The position numbers were made by a program, and so were the translations under genes. 43,739 bases of DNA from Tychonema litorale BBK16 (lineage in GTDB: Bacteria; Cyanobacteriota; Cyanobacteriia; Cyanobacteriales; Microcoleaceae), in NCBI RefSeq assembly GCF_021648855.1, contig NZ_JAKJHX010000018.1:1-43739 (forward strand), given 5' to 3'. Below the pieces are notes generated by a model that saw only the letters and a program-made list of their open reading frames with translations, searched no databases and was not told where the DNA came from. Of this stretch, positions 33,399-42,207 are shown in pieces (the first letter of the stretch is position 1; the number at the start of each line of letters is the position of its first letter).

Positions 33399-35141
33399 AT
33401 GAAAGCTTTATCTATTTTAGATGAAGTTATTTGCGAGTTGGAACAAGATGTTAATATCTCGCGCATTAAAAGAATAATATTTTTTGCTTGTAAAGAGTTC
33501 TGGGAAAACGATGTAGGACAACTTGCGAATACAGATTTGGGTATTTTGATCGAAGAACTGTGCGCCAAATATAGCAAGTTAGAAGATATTGAAGCAGTTT
33601 TAAATAGTATAGTTTCTAAGGTTAATAAAAAAAGCGAATATGCTTTAGTAGCCGATCTAATTATCTGTCAACTTAGCAGGTTGTATGACTTTGAAGATTT
33701 CACTAATTTAGAAACAAACATATCTAGATTTGGCGGTCAGAATGCACCAGCTTTTCAAGACGAATTCAGCTCAAACATCCCAAGTAGCGAGGAAAGTGAA
33801 AGAAACCCTGGAAATTTATTTGATGTCAGACAAAAGATTTTGCAGCAAACAAATCCGCTGAGGGCAAAAATCCTTATTTTTTCGACTCTTTATCACGATT
33901 TTACTTTTAGTGATCGTGACTGGTTGCTGTTGAAGACCCAAGAACTTGATACTCTGCTGCGACAACTGTTTAACATTTGTCCCTCCCTAGGAGAACTTGA
34001 ATCTCAGTTGTACAGAACTGCGAACAATCTCGAAAACACAGATGAAAATGACTCCTCTGCGAGTGTAATTATCAAAGCGATGAGTCCTTGTTATGCTAAC
34101 ATACAACAGGAAAAACGCGATCGAGCCGAAGATGCTGTTAGGGGAGATATTGTTAGGGAAGATATTCCTAGCGAAGATATTCCTAGCGAAGATTGCGATC
34201 AAACGCGCTTAATCAACAATGTTTATGAAAAAACCAATCAGAGTGAAAGCAGAAACGATTATTTTGAAGCTGGTGATATTACTCGCATTATTCAAGCTTC
34301 TCCGGCTCACTATCATTATGACCCCCAGAACAGTTACTTAGTACCCGGAGTAGCAGAACAGTCGCAAGTTCAACAAGCAGAAATAAGTAGCAATAGTTTG
34401 ACTGATGATTTTCAAAATGAATTGCCAAAAACGGTGCAGTATGAAGAAAATCCGACAATTGTCGAAGTTTCCGTACCATCAGCAGCTACGCTAAATATTA
34501 GCGAGTCAATCAAACAAAAGTTGGGATTAGAAGAAGAAATTAAATCTTTGGTAATTGAAAGCGCTAACTCTGCCACTACCAAAATAGAAAAGATATTCAG
34601 TGATTTAGAATCTGCTTTGAATAGACAATTTTCGACGGAAAGTGCAGAGGAGCGTTTGTACTGGAAATATAAAGTTCTCAGAGATTATGTAGGAGAAGTT
34701 CAGGGATTTACTTACAAGTTAATTAAAATTTTGAGTGAACTGGAGTCAAAAGAAAGGGGACAATCCACTTTGGAAACACAGCCTAATTTTGAGCAAAATG
34801 TTTCGTCGGAAACAGAACCGAATAAATCCAGCTATAAACAACCAAACCAGCAGCAGATTCTGGCAATGGCAAAACAAGGTAATCCAAAAGCGATCGCTAT
34901 TTTGATCAATCAATTGCTACAGCCTAAAGGAATTACTGCTACAGCGGGATTTAAAGACGGTTGCCTACACGTCATTTTGGAGTCTGCCCCAGCACCAAAT
35001 CAACAGGATACGGCAACATATATTTACAAAAAACTGTGTACTTTAAAAGCTAAATTCATTAGTAATGTGAAAATTTACGGGCGAGAGTTAGGGAAGAAAC
35101 CTCTCCTTTGGACTCAAGAATTTGTAGATAAAACTAATTAA
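33399..35141 (+). CDS. Cyanobacterial protein of unknown function with conserved C-terminal domain
   Basis: A 580-residue soluble, acidic protein. The N-terminal half has two helical sections (about 1-100 and 145-230). A low-complexity linker includes four degenerate copies of a 15-base unit (34137-34196) coding for V-R-G-D-I / V-R-E-D-I / P-S-E-D-I / P-S-E-D-C. The region 360-450 looks coiled coil. The C-terminal 95 residues (QILAMAKQGNPKAIAILINQ, then LQPKGITATAGFKDGCLHVI) belong to a small domain I know from many cyanobacterial proteins of unknown role, where it caps different N-terminal partners. No catalytic motif is visible. The following pentapeptide-repeat gene is on the same strand 106 bp away. 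Confidence 0.75.
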   Translation: MKALSILDEVICELEQDVNISRIKRIIFFACKEFWENDVGQLANTDLGILIEELCAKYSKLEDIEAVLNSIVSKVNKKSEYALVADLIICQLSRLYDFEDFTNLETNISRFGGQNAPAFQDEFSSNIPSSEESERNPGNLFDVRQKILQQTNPLRAKILIFSTLYHDFTFSDRDWLLLKTQELDTLLRQLFNICPSLGELESQLYRTANNLENTDENDSSASVIIKAMSPCYANIQQEKRDRAEDAVRGDIVREDIPSEDIPSEDCDQTRLINNVYEKTNQSESRNDYFEAGDITRIIQASPAHYHYDPQNSYLVPGVAEQSQVQQAEISSNSLTDDFQNELPKTVQYEENPTIVEVSVPSAATLNISESIKQKLGLEEEIKSLVIESANSATTKIEKIFSDLESALNRQFSTESAEERLYWKYKVLRDYVGEVQGFTYKLIKILSELESKERGQSTLETQPNFEQNVSSETEPNKSSYKQPNQQQILAMAKQGNPKAIAILINQLLQPKGITATAGFKDGCLHVILESAPAPNQQDTATYIYKKLCTLKAKFISNVKIYGRELGKKPLLWTQEFVDKTN

Positions 35142-35247
35142 TTCGTGGCACTTAGTTTGGGGAATATACCAAATAAACTCGTCTGTGAAAACTAAAACTC
35201 CAGAAATAGACAAATAGCAGATTTTACTCAATTAACCACAAGAAAAT

Positions 35248-36243
35248 ATGAATGCTGGCGAACTTTTAAGGCGATATACGTTAGGAGAACTAGACTTTCA
35301 AGGTATGAATCTTAGAGGCATCTATCTTAATGGTGCAGATTTGATTGGTGTAAATTTAAGCAATGCTGACTTATCAGGTGCGAACTTAGCGATGGCATAT
35401 CTGAGTAGAAGTAACCTTCAGTGCGCGAATCTAACTAATGTAAAATTTGGCGGTGCGAACTTAAATCAGGCAAATTTAAGTTCAGCAAATTTGTCCGATG
35501 CCGACTTCCACGGAGCTACTTTACAAAATGCTGACTTTCGCAGAGCTAACATATCTTTGGCAGTCTTAATCGATGCAAATTTGACTGATGCAGATATGCG
35601 TGGTGTTAATTTACAAGGTGCAGATTTACGCGGCGCGTGCTTGCGGGGTGCAAATTTGCGGCAGGAGCAGCGGATGTTTGACGGTGCAAATTTGCGAGGT
35701 GCAAATTTGCAAGGTGCGGATTTGCGGGGCGTCAATTTGCAGGGTGCAGATTTGACTAAGGCCAATCTGAGTCGGGCAAATTTGACAGAAGCATCTCTCC
35801 GGGAGGCAAATTTGAGTCAAGCAAATTTAAGCGAAGCTATTTTGGACGGTGTATTCTTGACTCAAGCAAATTTGACTCAAACAAATTGTTCCTGGGCTGT
35901 AATGACAAATGCCAAGTTAGAAAGGGCTGTATTAATTGATGCTGAATTCGCGGGTACTAACTTGCGTGGTGCATTTCTTCCTGATGTTAAGTTGAGCAAT
36001 GCTAATTTAGTTATGGCAGACTTGAGCCGGGCTAATTTGGTGAGGGCAGATTTGAGTCGAGCTAATTTCAATCAGGCAAATTTGAGTGAAGCTGATTTGA
36101 CTGATGCTTACTTGGCGAAAACGGATTTCCGAGATGCAATTTTGCACCGCACAAGTTTGATGAGGGCTGATTTGAGCACTGCTAATTTAGTGGGGGCGAA
36201 GTTTGACGGTACAATTATGCCGAATGGAGAAATTCACGGGTAA
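35248..36243 (+). CDS. Pentapeptide-repeat protein
   Basis: A 331-residue protein made almost wholly of A(D/N)LxX repeats, expected to form a right-handed quadrilateral beta-helix of about 14-15 coils. The N-terminus NAGELLRRYTLGELDFQGMNLRG is the usual cap of cyanobacterial members. The run is interrupted once by a loop RQEQRMFDG (about residues 135-143). No signal peptide or membrane helix. Function is unknown; relatives include gyrase-protecting Qnr-like proteins and many uncharacterised cyanobacterial proteins, and nothing here points to one of these. Confidence 0.92.
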   Translation: MNAGELLRRYTLGELDFQGMNLRGIYLNGADLIGVNLSNADLSGANLAMAYLSRSNLQCANLTNVKFGGANLNQANLSSANLSDADFHGATLQNADFRRANISLAVLIDANLTDADMRGVNLQGADLRGACLRGANLRQEQRMFDGANLRGANLQGADLRGVNLQGADLTKANLSRANLTEASLREANLSQANLSEAILDGVFLTQANLTQTNCSWAVMTNAKLERAVLIDAEFAGTNLRGAFLPDVKLSNANLVMADLSRANLVRADLSRANFNQANLSEADLTDAYLAKTDFRDAILHRTSLMRADLSTANLVGAKFDGTIMPNGEIHG

Positions 36244-36269
36244 TTGGGAATTGGGGATTGGGAATTAGT

Positions 36270-36334
36270 TGTAGGGTGCGTCCCTATCAAAGATTTGATC
36301 GGTTTCATAGATTGTCGAAGGCGACGCACCCTAC
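36270..36334. repeat. Inverted repeat between convergent genes (core of the MITE-like family)
   Basis: GTAGGGTGCGTC (36271-36282) and GACGCACCCTAC (36323-36334) are perfect inverted arms. They share the GTAGGGTGCGTC core with the elements at 984-1108 and 3248-3375, but lack their outer arms. Lying between the pentapeptide gene and the ureC stop, it could serve as a bidirectional terminator. Confidence 0.75.
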
Positions 36335-36347
36335 GGTAGTAAAACCA

Positions 36348-38117
36348 TCAAAACAAAAAATATCGCTGCGCCATTGGCAAAACTGTTGCCGGTTCGCAAA
36401 TCAATAATTCCCCATCCGCCCTCACTTCATAGGTTTCTGGATCGACTTCCATTTGTGGCAAATAATCGTTGAGTTTCATGTCTCTTTTAGTGATTTGTCG
36501 CGTACCAGAAACTGCTACAGTTGGCTTTTGTAAACCTAGCTGTGCGGCAATATTGCGATCGCACGCAGCCTGAGAAACAAACGTCAGACAAGTCGCTCCG
36601 ATCGCACCGCCAAAACTCCCAAACATCGGCCGCATATGTACTGGCTGCGGTGTCGGAATGCTAGCGTTAGCGTCTCCCATCTGTGAATAGGCGATCGCAC
36701 CACCCTTAATCACCATCTCCGGTTTCACCCCAAAAAATGCCGGCCTCCACAAACATAAATCTGCCAATTTCCCCTCTTCAATGGAACCAACATACTCACT
36801 AATTCCATGAGTAATCGCCGGATTAATTGTGTATTTAGCAATGTACCGCTTCGCCCGAAAATTGTCATTATCTTCCCCTATTCCCCCCCCTTGATAAAGG
36901 GGAGTTATTTCCGATCCCCCCCCTTGCCAAGGGGGGGTTAGGGGGGGTAAATGTCCCCTTTGCACCTTCATTTTATGAGCACTTTGCCAAGTCCGAATAA
37001 TCACTTCCCCAACTCTTCCCATCGCCTGGGAATCCGAAGAAATCATGCTAAAAGCGCCTAAATCATGCAAAATATCTTCAGCAGCAATCGTCTCCCTTCT
37101 AATTCTCGATTCAGCAAAAGCCACATCTTCAGGAATACTTCGATCCAAATGGTGACACACCATCAACATATCTAAATGTTCTTCCAAAGTGTTGACTGTG
37201 TAAGGGCGAGTCGGGTTAGTTGACGAGGGCAAAACATTAGCTTGGCCACAAACTTTGATAATGTCCGGCGCGTGTCCACCCCCTGCACCTTCAGTGTGAT
37301 AAGTATGGATTGCTCTATTTTTGAAAGCGGCAATTGTAGCTTCCACAAATCCCGCTTCATTGAGAGTATCGGTGTGAATTGCAACTTGTACGTCGTACTC
37401 TTCAGCTACATTCAAACAAGTATCAATTGTGGCTGGTGTAGTCCCCCAATCTTCATGGAGTTTCAAACCCATCGCACCGGCCAATATTTGTTCGACTAAT
37501 CCTTGAGGTTGACTGGTATTTCCTTTACCTAAAAACCCTAGATTGACCGGAAAAGCGTCGGCTGCTTGTAGCATTCGGTACATATGCCAAGGGCCGGGAG
37601 TGCAGGTTGTGGCGTTAGTACCCGTTGCTGGGCCAGTACCGCCGCCGATCATGGTAGTGACACCAGATGCGATCGCCACTTCGATTTGTTGCGGACAAAT
37701 AAAGTGAATGTGAGTGTCAATTCCCCCCGCAGTTAGAATCATACCTTCCCCAGCAATGACTTCAGTACCGGGGCCGATAATAATATCTATTCTGTCTTGA
37801 ATATAAGGATTTCCGGCTTTACCAATCTTGTAAATCTTGCCTTCTTTAATCCCAACATCTGCCTTGACAATACCCCACCAATCCAAGATTAAAGCATTAG
37901 TAATTACCGTATCAACTGCACCATCAGCATTAGAAATTGGCGATTGTCCCATGCCATCGCGGATGACTTTGCCACCACCAAATTTGACTTCATCACCGTA
38001 AGTTGTGAAATCTTGTTCAACTTCAATGAATAATTCGGTATCGGCTAACCGGACGCGATCGCCCACTGTCGGCCCAAAGGTTTCCGCATAGGCGCGGCGA
38101 TCCATTCTGTAACTCAT
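36348..38117 (-). CDS. ureC: Urease alpha subunit, with an in-frame repeat-derived insertion
   Basis: A 589-residue nickel enzyme subunit that hydrolyses urea to ammonia and carbamate. All active-site residues are seen: H136 and H138 (DTHIHF), carbamylated K219 (GLKLHEDWG), H248, H274, the flap C321-H322 (MVCHHLD) and D362 (SDSQAMG). After QRG at 386-388 there is an extra segment of about 20 residues ([13 protein letters not shown] and [12 protein letters not shown]) before the conserved [13 protein letters not shown]. Known ureases have a loop of about seven residues here and total near 567-570. The frame is kept and the insert is past the catalytic residues in a surface loop, so activity is plausible. 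A good GAGGAG site precedes ATG 38117. Confidence 0.97.
   Translation of the reverse strand: MSYRMDRRAYAETFGPTVGDRVRLADTELFIEVEQDFTTYGDEVKFGGGKVIRDGMGQSPISNADGAVDTVITNALILDWWGIVKADVGIKEGKIYKIGKAGNPYIQDRIDIIIGPGTEVIAGEGMILTAGGIDTHIHFICPQQIEVAIASGVTTMIGGGTGPATGTNATTCTPGPWHMYRMLQAADAFPVNLGFLGKGNTSQPQGLVEQILAGAMGLKLHEDWGTTPATIDTCLNVAEEYDVQVAIHTDTLNEAGFVEATIAAFKNRAIHTYHTEGAGGGHAPDIIKVCGQANVLPSSTNPTRPYTVNTLEEHLDMLMVCHHLDRSIPEDVAFAESRIRRETIAAEDILHDLGAFSMISSDSQAMGRVGEVIIRTWQSAHKMKVQRGHLPPLTPPWQGGGSEITPLYQGGGIGEDNDNFRAKRYIAKYTINPAITHGISEYVGSIEEGKLADLCLWRPAFFGVKPEMVIKGGAIAYSQMGDANASIPTPQPVHMRPMFGSFGGAIGATCLTFVSQAACDRNIAAQLGLQKPTVAVSGTRQITKRDMKLNDYLPQMEVDPETYEVRADGELLICEPATVLPMAQRYFLF
36882..36953. repeat. 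C/G-rich palindromic repeat inserted within ureC
   Basis: The segment holds CCCCCCTTGATAAAGGGG and, close by, CCCCCCCTTGCCAAGGGGGGG, two palindromes of the same style as the C-rich repeats at 6746 and 7552. It accounts for the extra residues in the urease alpha subunit, about 60 bp net, a multiple of three, so the frame is kept. Confidence 0.8.
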
Positions 38118-38168
38118 ATTAATTAGCTCCTCAATAAATTATTTGTTATTTGCATAATATATGGTTTG

Positions 38169-38480
38169 TTATTCATCTAACTCACCATTAATCTTACCAT
38201 TAAAGCCGTAGACTTCACGACTACCGACAAAAGGTACTAATTGCACTTCCCTTTCATCTCCAGGTTCAAATCTAACTGCTGTACCTGCGGGAATATCCAA
38301 CCGCATTCCTTTTGCTTGTTTTCGATTAAATTCTAAGGCTTCGTTTGCCTCATAAAAGTGATAATGGGAACCTACTTGGATGGGTCGATCGCCTGTATTT
38401 CCTACTAATAGCCGCACTGTTTGACGACCAGCATTTAATTCTATCTCACCTTCTACAACAATCATTTCTCCTGGAATCAT
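38169..38480 (-). CDS. ureB: Urease beta subunit
   Basis: A 103-residue subunit of the urease trimer-of-trimers. Conserved segments [38 protein letters not shown] and [20 protein letters not shown] are present, and length is normal. AGGAG lies nine bases ahead of ATG 38480. It lies 32 bases after ureA and 51 before ureC on the same strand, so the three are one operon. Confidence 0.97.
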   Translation of the reverse strand: MIPGEMIVVEGEIELNAGRQTVRLLVGNTGDRPIQVGSHYHFYEANEALEFNRKQAKGMRLDIPAGTAVRFEPGDEREVQLVPFVGSREVYGFNGKINGELDE

Positions 38481-38512
38481 CTTTTGCTCCTATGATTTTA
38501 TGGGTTAATTTG

Positions 38513-38815
38513 TTAACGAATCGGATCGTGTACTGTAACGAGTTTAGTGCCATCAGGAAAAGTTGCCTCAACCTGGACTTCATGCACCATTTCTGGTATC
38601 CCCTCCATCACATCTTCTCGCGTCAGGAGAGTTGTGCCATAACTCATTAAATCCGCGACGGTGAGGCCATCTCTAGCTCCTTCTAAAATCGCGGCGGAAA
38701 TGTAGGCTAGTGCTTCTGGATAGTTTAATTTTAAACCTCTTTGTTTCCGGCGCTCTGCTACCAGGGCGGCAGTGAAAATCAATAGTTTGTCTTTTTCTTG
38801 GGGCGTGAGTTGCAT
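38513..38815 (-). CDS. ureA: Urease gamma subunit
   Basis: A 100-residue subunit with the standard start [20 protein letters not shown] and conserved [21 protein letters not shown] and [16 protein letters not shown]. Separate ureA and ureB, as here, is the usual bacterial arrangement. The upstream gap to ureD is 170 bp and carries a double palindromic repeat. Confidence 0.97.
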   Translation of the reverse strand: MQLTPQEKDKLLIFTAALVAERRKQRGLKLNYPEALAYISAAILEGARDGLTVADLMSYGTTLLTREDVMEGIPEMVHEVQVEATFPDGTKLVTVHDPIR

Positions 38816-38906
38816 TTTTATTCTCGTAAGTGCAATGTAATTAGTTGTTTAATTTTAAACGATTATTGAATGCTTTTTTCAAGTTCAACTATCATTAGCT
38901 GAAATT

Positions 38907-38971
38907 AGGAGACGGCAGTGCCGTGTCCCTACAATGTTATTTTGGGTAGGGAAACGGCACTGCCGTCTCCT
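38907..38971. repeat. Double palindromic repeat between ureD and ureA
   Basis: AGGAGACGGCAGTGCCG (38907-38923) and CGGCACTGCCGTCTCCT (38955-38971) are inverted arms, each itself palindromic, flanking TGTCCCTACAATG and TTTTGGGTAGGGAAA. The same unit in reverse occurs at 11755-11820. It may fold as a large cruciform and could attenuate transcription between ureD and ureA. Confidence 0.85.
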
Positions 38972-38985
38972 CTATCTATGTATTC

Positions 38986-39861
38986 CTATTTTATCCAAAC
39001 GCGCGGCAAACAGCAAGGACGTTCTGAAAAAGATAAACGCAGCAAGTCCCAAATGCTGACAAACCAGTCTCTAGCTGCGGTGGTGGAAGAACCGCGATAT
39101 CGGCATAGCAAACCGTTAGGAATGCGAGTCATCCCAATGGTACAATTACCAGGATAAATTGTTGCCTCGGATGGCAAGGCACGAATTTTTTCTACAAATT
39201 CTGTGGTAACAGGTTCACCAACCCAAGCGAGAGTTGCAACTACGGGTTTTCCTGCTAAACCGTGAGGACTTTCGAGCATTTCGCCCCCGCCTATGAGCAA
39301 TTGTCTGTCAATCCATAAAGGGCTGTTTTGTTGCCAGATTTCGGTGTGCGATCGCCATTTTCCCGACAAGAATTTTTCGCCCCTAGCACTGCGTCCAAAT
39401 CTGGTAATTTCCCACAGTAAAATAGTCGCTTTTGGTGCTAATTCTACCCGCAAGTTTTGCTGATAAATTGCGCCATCAAAAACGATTGTTTCCTGGGGTA
39501 GCCATTCTAAATTAGCACCGGGTTCTAGTTGAATGTCGATATTTTGTTGTGATTCGAGTCCGCTGCTACGATAAATTTTATTAGCAGCAGCGCTGGTAAT
39601 CAAGGCTTTGGCGTTGGGTTGGAGGTGAAAATGACTCGAAAGCCGATCGCCCCCAACAACTCCCCCAGCCGTGTGTAAAATGACACTGTGACAAACCTCC
39701 TTACCTTCAGGATAGAATGGACGCTGCACTTTTAGTGGTGCTTGCATTTGATTTTCGATGATTTGAGTTGAGCCATCGCGATTAGCATAGACTAAATTGA
39801 GGCGGCCGTGCCATCCATTTTGAATATTATTTGTGGGTTTTTCAATTGAGTTTTCAATCAT
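38986..39861 (-). CDS. ureD: Urease accessory protein UreD
   Basis: A 291-residue scaffold that binds apo-urease and, with UreF and UreG, delivers nickel. Family signatures are ILHTAGGVVGGDRLSSHF, TSAAANKIYRSSGLESQQ, LEWLPQETIVFDGA and GRSARGEKFLSGKWRS. The C-terminus CRYRGSSTTAARDWFVSIWDLLR is also typical. Order on this strand is ureD-ureA-ureB-ureC. ureE, ureF and ureG are not in the window. The TAG stop lies a few bases from the edge of a palindromic repeat. Confidence 0.95.
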   Translation of the reverse strand: MIENSIEKPTNNIQNGWHGRLNLVYANRDGSTQIIENQMQAPLKVQRPFYPEGKEVCHSVILHTAGGVVGGDRLSSHFHLQPNAKALITSAAANKIYRSSGLESQQNIDIQLEPGANLEWLPQETIVFDGAIYQQNLRVELAPKATILLWEITRFGRSARGEKFLSGKWRSHTEIWQQNSPLWIDRQLLIGGGEMLESPHGLAGKPVVATLAWVGEPVTTEFVEKIRALPSEATIYPGNCTIGMTRIPNGLLCRYRGSSTTAARDWFVSIWDLLRLSFSERPCCLPRVWIK

Positions 39862-39896
39862 GATTTTTTGGAGTTAGATATTAAAATTTACACTTT

Positions 39897-39910
39897 TTAT
39901 CAAGAGTTAC
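39897..39910 (-). promoter_or_regulatory. Weak NtcA-like site upstream of ureD
   Basis: On the minus strand GTAACTCTTGATAA matches the NtcA consensus GTA-N8-TAC at five of six defined bases. A TAATAT-type -10 lies about 14 bases downstream, closer than the usual 22. Nitrogen control of urea use makes the position sensible, but the match is imperfect. Confidence 0.25.
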
Positions 39911-39924
39911 TAGATATATTTCTA

Positions 39925-41238
39925 TCACTTTTTTGCTAATATCACATAGTCATCAACTGCATAATTTAAGTCATAGGGTAACTTAAAGTGCTGACGAAAA
40001 AGTGGACTAATGAATTCCTGAGTTGGTAAGTTTTCTCTAGCAAACTTTCCAAAGTTAGGATGGGATGTCCTGCTACCGCTTGATTTTAAATATTTATACC
40101 ACACCAAGTTTAAGCCCAGGTCAGCAACAAATTGTTTGACTATACCTAATTCTTGTTGGTAATCATCAACTCGACGAACCCTGTACGGTTTAAGCAACTT
40201 TCTTTCTTGAATTATTAGCAAAACATGACCAGAATCTGTCAGACTGTTGGTAAATATATCCTGATAAATTTTATGGGATTTTTCTCTACTCTCCTCATCG
40301 TTAAAAAAACAGTGAGAAATCACAATAAAATCAAAGAATTTTTTCGGAAGTCTCTGAGATTGACTGTCCCTATCAAAGATACTAGAAGTGTCAAAGCGAA
40401 AGTAAGCATTCATCGCCTGGGGTTCCATGTACTGTCGCCAAAACTGGAGTCCCCGATATTGAAATGCTTTTTGTTGTTCCAGAGAGTAGTAGGATATGTG
40501 CATTGGCGGCATGGCAAAAAATTCGCTACTGCTTTGCAGCAACAAACCTAGTCCGTAAGCAACAGTACCCGGCCCAGCCGCAATGTCAAGGATATTAACT
40601 TTAGTTGGTAATAGCCCAGCCTTGTAAATCAGGAACCAAGCTAGATATGTACAATAGACATTATCTAAGAAATATCTCATCAAATAGATGTGAGGACTTA
40701 GTTCAAAACTGTATTGAGGATCTTGTCCTTCTTTCAATTTTTGAATATCGTCAACAGCTTGTTCAAGTAAAGAATCAATATTATTTTTTTCACGACTCAA
40801 CTTGTTAAGATCATTCTTAATGAAACCTGACAAATGTTGTTCAAAGTTATTAAATATTTTGTCATCAATTCCAGTGCATTGAATCATACTTTCATCGCAT
40901 TCTATCAGTTTGAAACATTTTGAAATATATTCAATAAACTTTTTGTCGGGAAACAACTTTAATTCATCCATCTGCGCCAGAGAATCGTTAAGTTCTCCGA
41001 AGCTTAGTTGCATTTTTAATTCTGCTAAATGCCGATCGCCTTCTTTGATACGATTATCTTTTTTGTGCAATAATTTCTCAAGCTGTAGCCGATCTTTAAA
41101 TAGCTTCTCTTGCCATGAGAGTTTTGCCCCAGAATTTTGGATCTCTTTTAAGAGTTTTTTAGCAAGTCCATGGTTTTGAGTCTTAACAGCTTTATTAAAC
41201 TTCAGGGAACGCCACCAGTTAGCTAGCGGATTATTCAT
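39925..41238 (-). CDS. Methyltransferase-like protein coupled to a radical SAM gene
   Basis: 437 residues, not a family I can name. The N-terminal 170 residues are helical and charged, probably coiled coil (KLLHKKDNRIKEGDRH, LNKLSREKNNIDSLLE). Next is SPHIYLMRYFLDNVYCTYLAW, then a SAM-binding motif I KVNILDIAAGPGTVAYGLG at 213-231, an acidic strand (YYSLEQQ) and DFIVISHCFFNDEE in the motif IV place. This recalls Rsm22-like methyltransferases but without their Cys cluster. The C-terminus ends YAVDDYVILAKK, a typical final strand. The start ATG 41238 lies in ATGAATAA, overlapping the end of the radical SAM gene by eight bases, so the two are translationally coupled. Confidence 0.75.
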   Translation of the reverse strand: MNNPLANWWRSLKFNKAVKTQNHGLAKKLLKEIQNSGAKLSWQEKLFKDRLQLEKLLHKKDNRIKEGDRHLAELKMQLSFGELNDSLAQMDELKLFPDKKFIEYISKCFKLIECDESMIQCTGIDDKIFNNFEQHLSGFIKNDLNKLSREKNNIDSLLEQAVDDIQKLKEGQDPQYSFELSPHIYLMRYFLDNVYCTYLAWFLIYKAGLLPTKVNILDIAAGPGTVAYGLGLLLQSSSEFFAMPPMHISYYSLEQQKAFQYRGLQFWRQYMEPQAMNAYFRFDTSSIFDRDSQSQRLPKKFFDFIVISHCFFNDEESREKSHKIYQDIFTNSLTDSGHVLLIIQERKLLKPYRVRRVDDYQQELGIVKQFVADLGLNLVWYKYLKSSGSRTSHPNFGKFARENLPTQEFISPLFRQHFKLPYDLNYAVDDYVILAKK

Positions 41239-42151
41239 AGCCAAATCCTTCTTTACCTTCCATAATCTCAACCGCCGGAAGCATCGCAATTAATTTATTT
41301 TTAAACTTGCGATAACTCTGTTGTTCGCTATTATACCACCAAGCGTACTTTTGTTTCAGATCCAATGCTTCCTCACGGGTTGACGCAATTAGCGATCTGC
41401 CATTGCTAGCATGAAAATCCTGAATCACCACCCGATCTACAATTTCCAGCTTGTTAATAAAATTAGCTTCATCTTCCGGTAATGTAGGGAGTAGTGGAGT
41501 CACAGTTATCGAAAATCTAGTATCACAATTTTCTAGATAAGGAAAGCTATATCTCAGTTTGGCAATGGCTTTGAGTCTTGCAGGAATACTCGGCGATTTT
41601 GGTTCAAAATCTTTCCTCACTTTTTCGCTACCAGTGGGAATGCTCATGTTAATTCGCAACCGCTGAAATTGCTGTAAAATATCAATATCTCTAGTTATCA
41701 TAGGACTACGAGTTTGGATAACCAGCGTCGGTTGATAGACAACCATCACTTCTAATAAGTGCCTAGTTAGTTGTTCTTTGGATTCTATTGGCTGATAGGG
41801 ATCGGTGACACTACTCATGTAAATGCTAGGTGGTTTATCTGGATTTTTTTTGTACCAACTTTGCAGCTCTTTTTTTAAAACTTCCGCTGCATTTTGCTTG
41901 ATAATTACCCAATTCCCCCAATCCTGTCGCATCTGTGAATTAGGACTAAAAGCAGCAGCATAACAATAGCTGCATCCGTACTGACAGCCGCGATAAGGAT
42001 TTAGAGTAAAATCGTAAGCACTAATAAATCCAGTCGCTTTGTTAAGCACTGACTGTGCATTTTGTGCATACACCTTAGCGGTTCCAAAGTTTTCTCGGAG
42101 TCGGATATTTTGTTTTCCACTACAATATCCTTCATACTTATATTTTACCAT
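41231..42151 (-). CDS. Radical SAM protein, SPL / Rv2578c-like family
   Basis: 306 residues from ATG 42151; the longer frame to 42244 would run back into the CHAT gene. The 4Fe-4S/SAM motif is C56-x3-C60-x2-C63 in NPYRGCQYGCSYCYA. The pattern FTLNPYRGCQYGCSYCYA and the downstream SSVTDPYQPIESKEQLTR and RLRINMSIPTGSEKVRKDFEPKSPS segments match the spore photoproduct lyase-like / Rv2578c-PA0069 group, whose reactions are mostly unknown. It should form a 5'-deoxyadenosyl radical. The stop codon overlaps the start of the methyltransferase-like gene. Cys-rich C-terminal extensions of other radical SAM groups are absent. Confidence 0.88.
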   Translation of the reverse strand: MVKYKYEGYCSGKQNIRLRENFGTAKVYAQNAQSVLNKATGFISAYDFTLNPYRGCQYGCSYCYAAAFSPNSQMRQDWGNWVIIKQNAAEVLKKELQSWYKKNPDKPPSIYMSSVTDPYQPIESKEQLTRHLLEVMVVYQPTLVIQTRSPMITRDIDILQQFQRLRINMSIPTGSEKVRKDFEPKSPSIPARLKAIAKLRYSFPYLENCDTRFSITVTPLLPTLPEDEANFINKLEIVDRVVIQDFHASNGRSLIASTREEALDLKQKYAWWYNSEQQSYRKFKNKLIAMLPAVEIMEGKEGFGYE

Positions 42152-42207
42152 GATTAAAGCTGCTGCTACAGTATTCAAACAGAAAATATTTGGGAATTTG
42201 TACCCAA

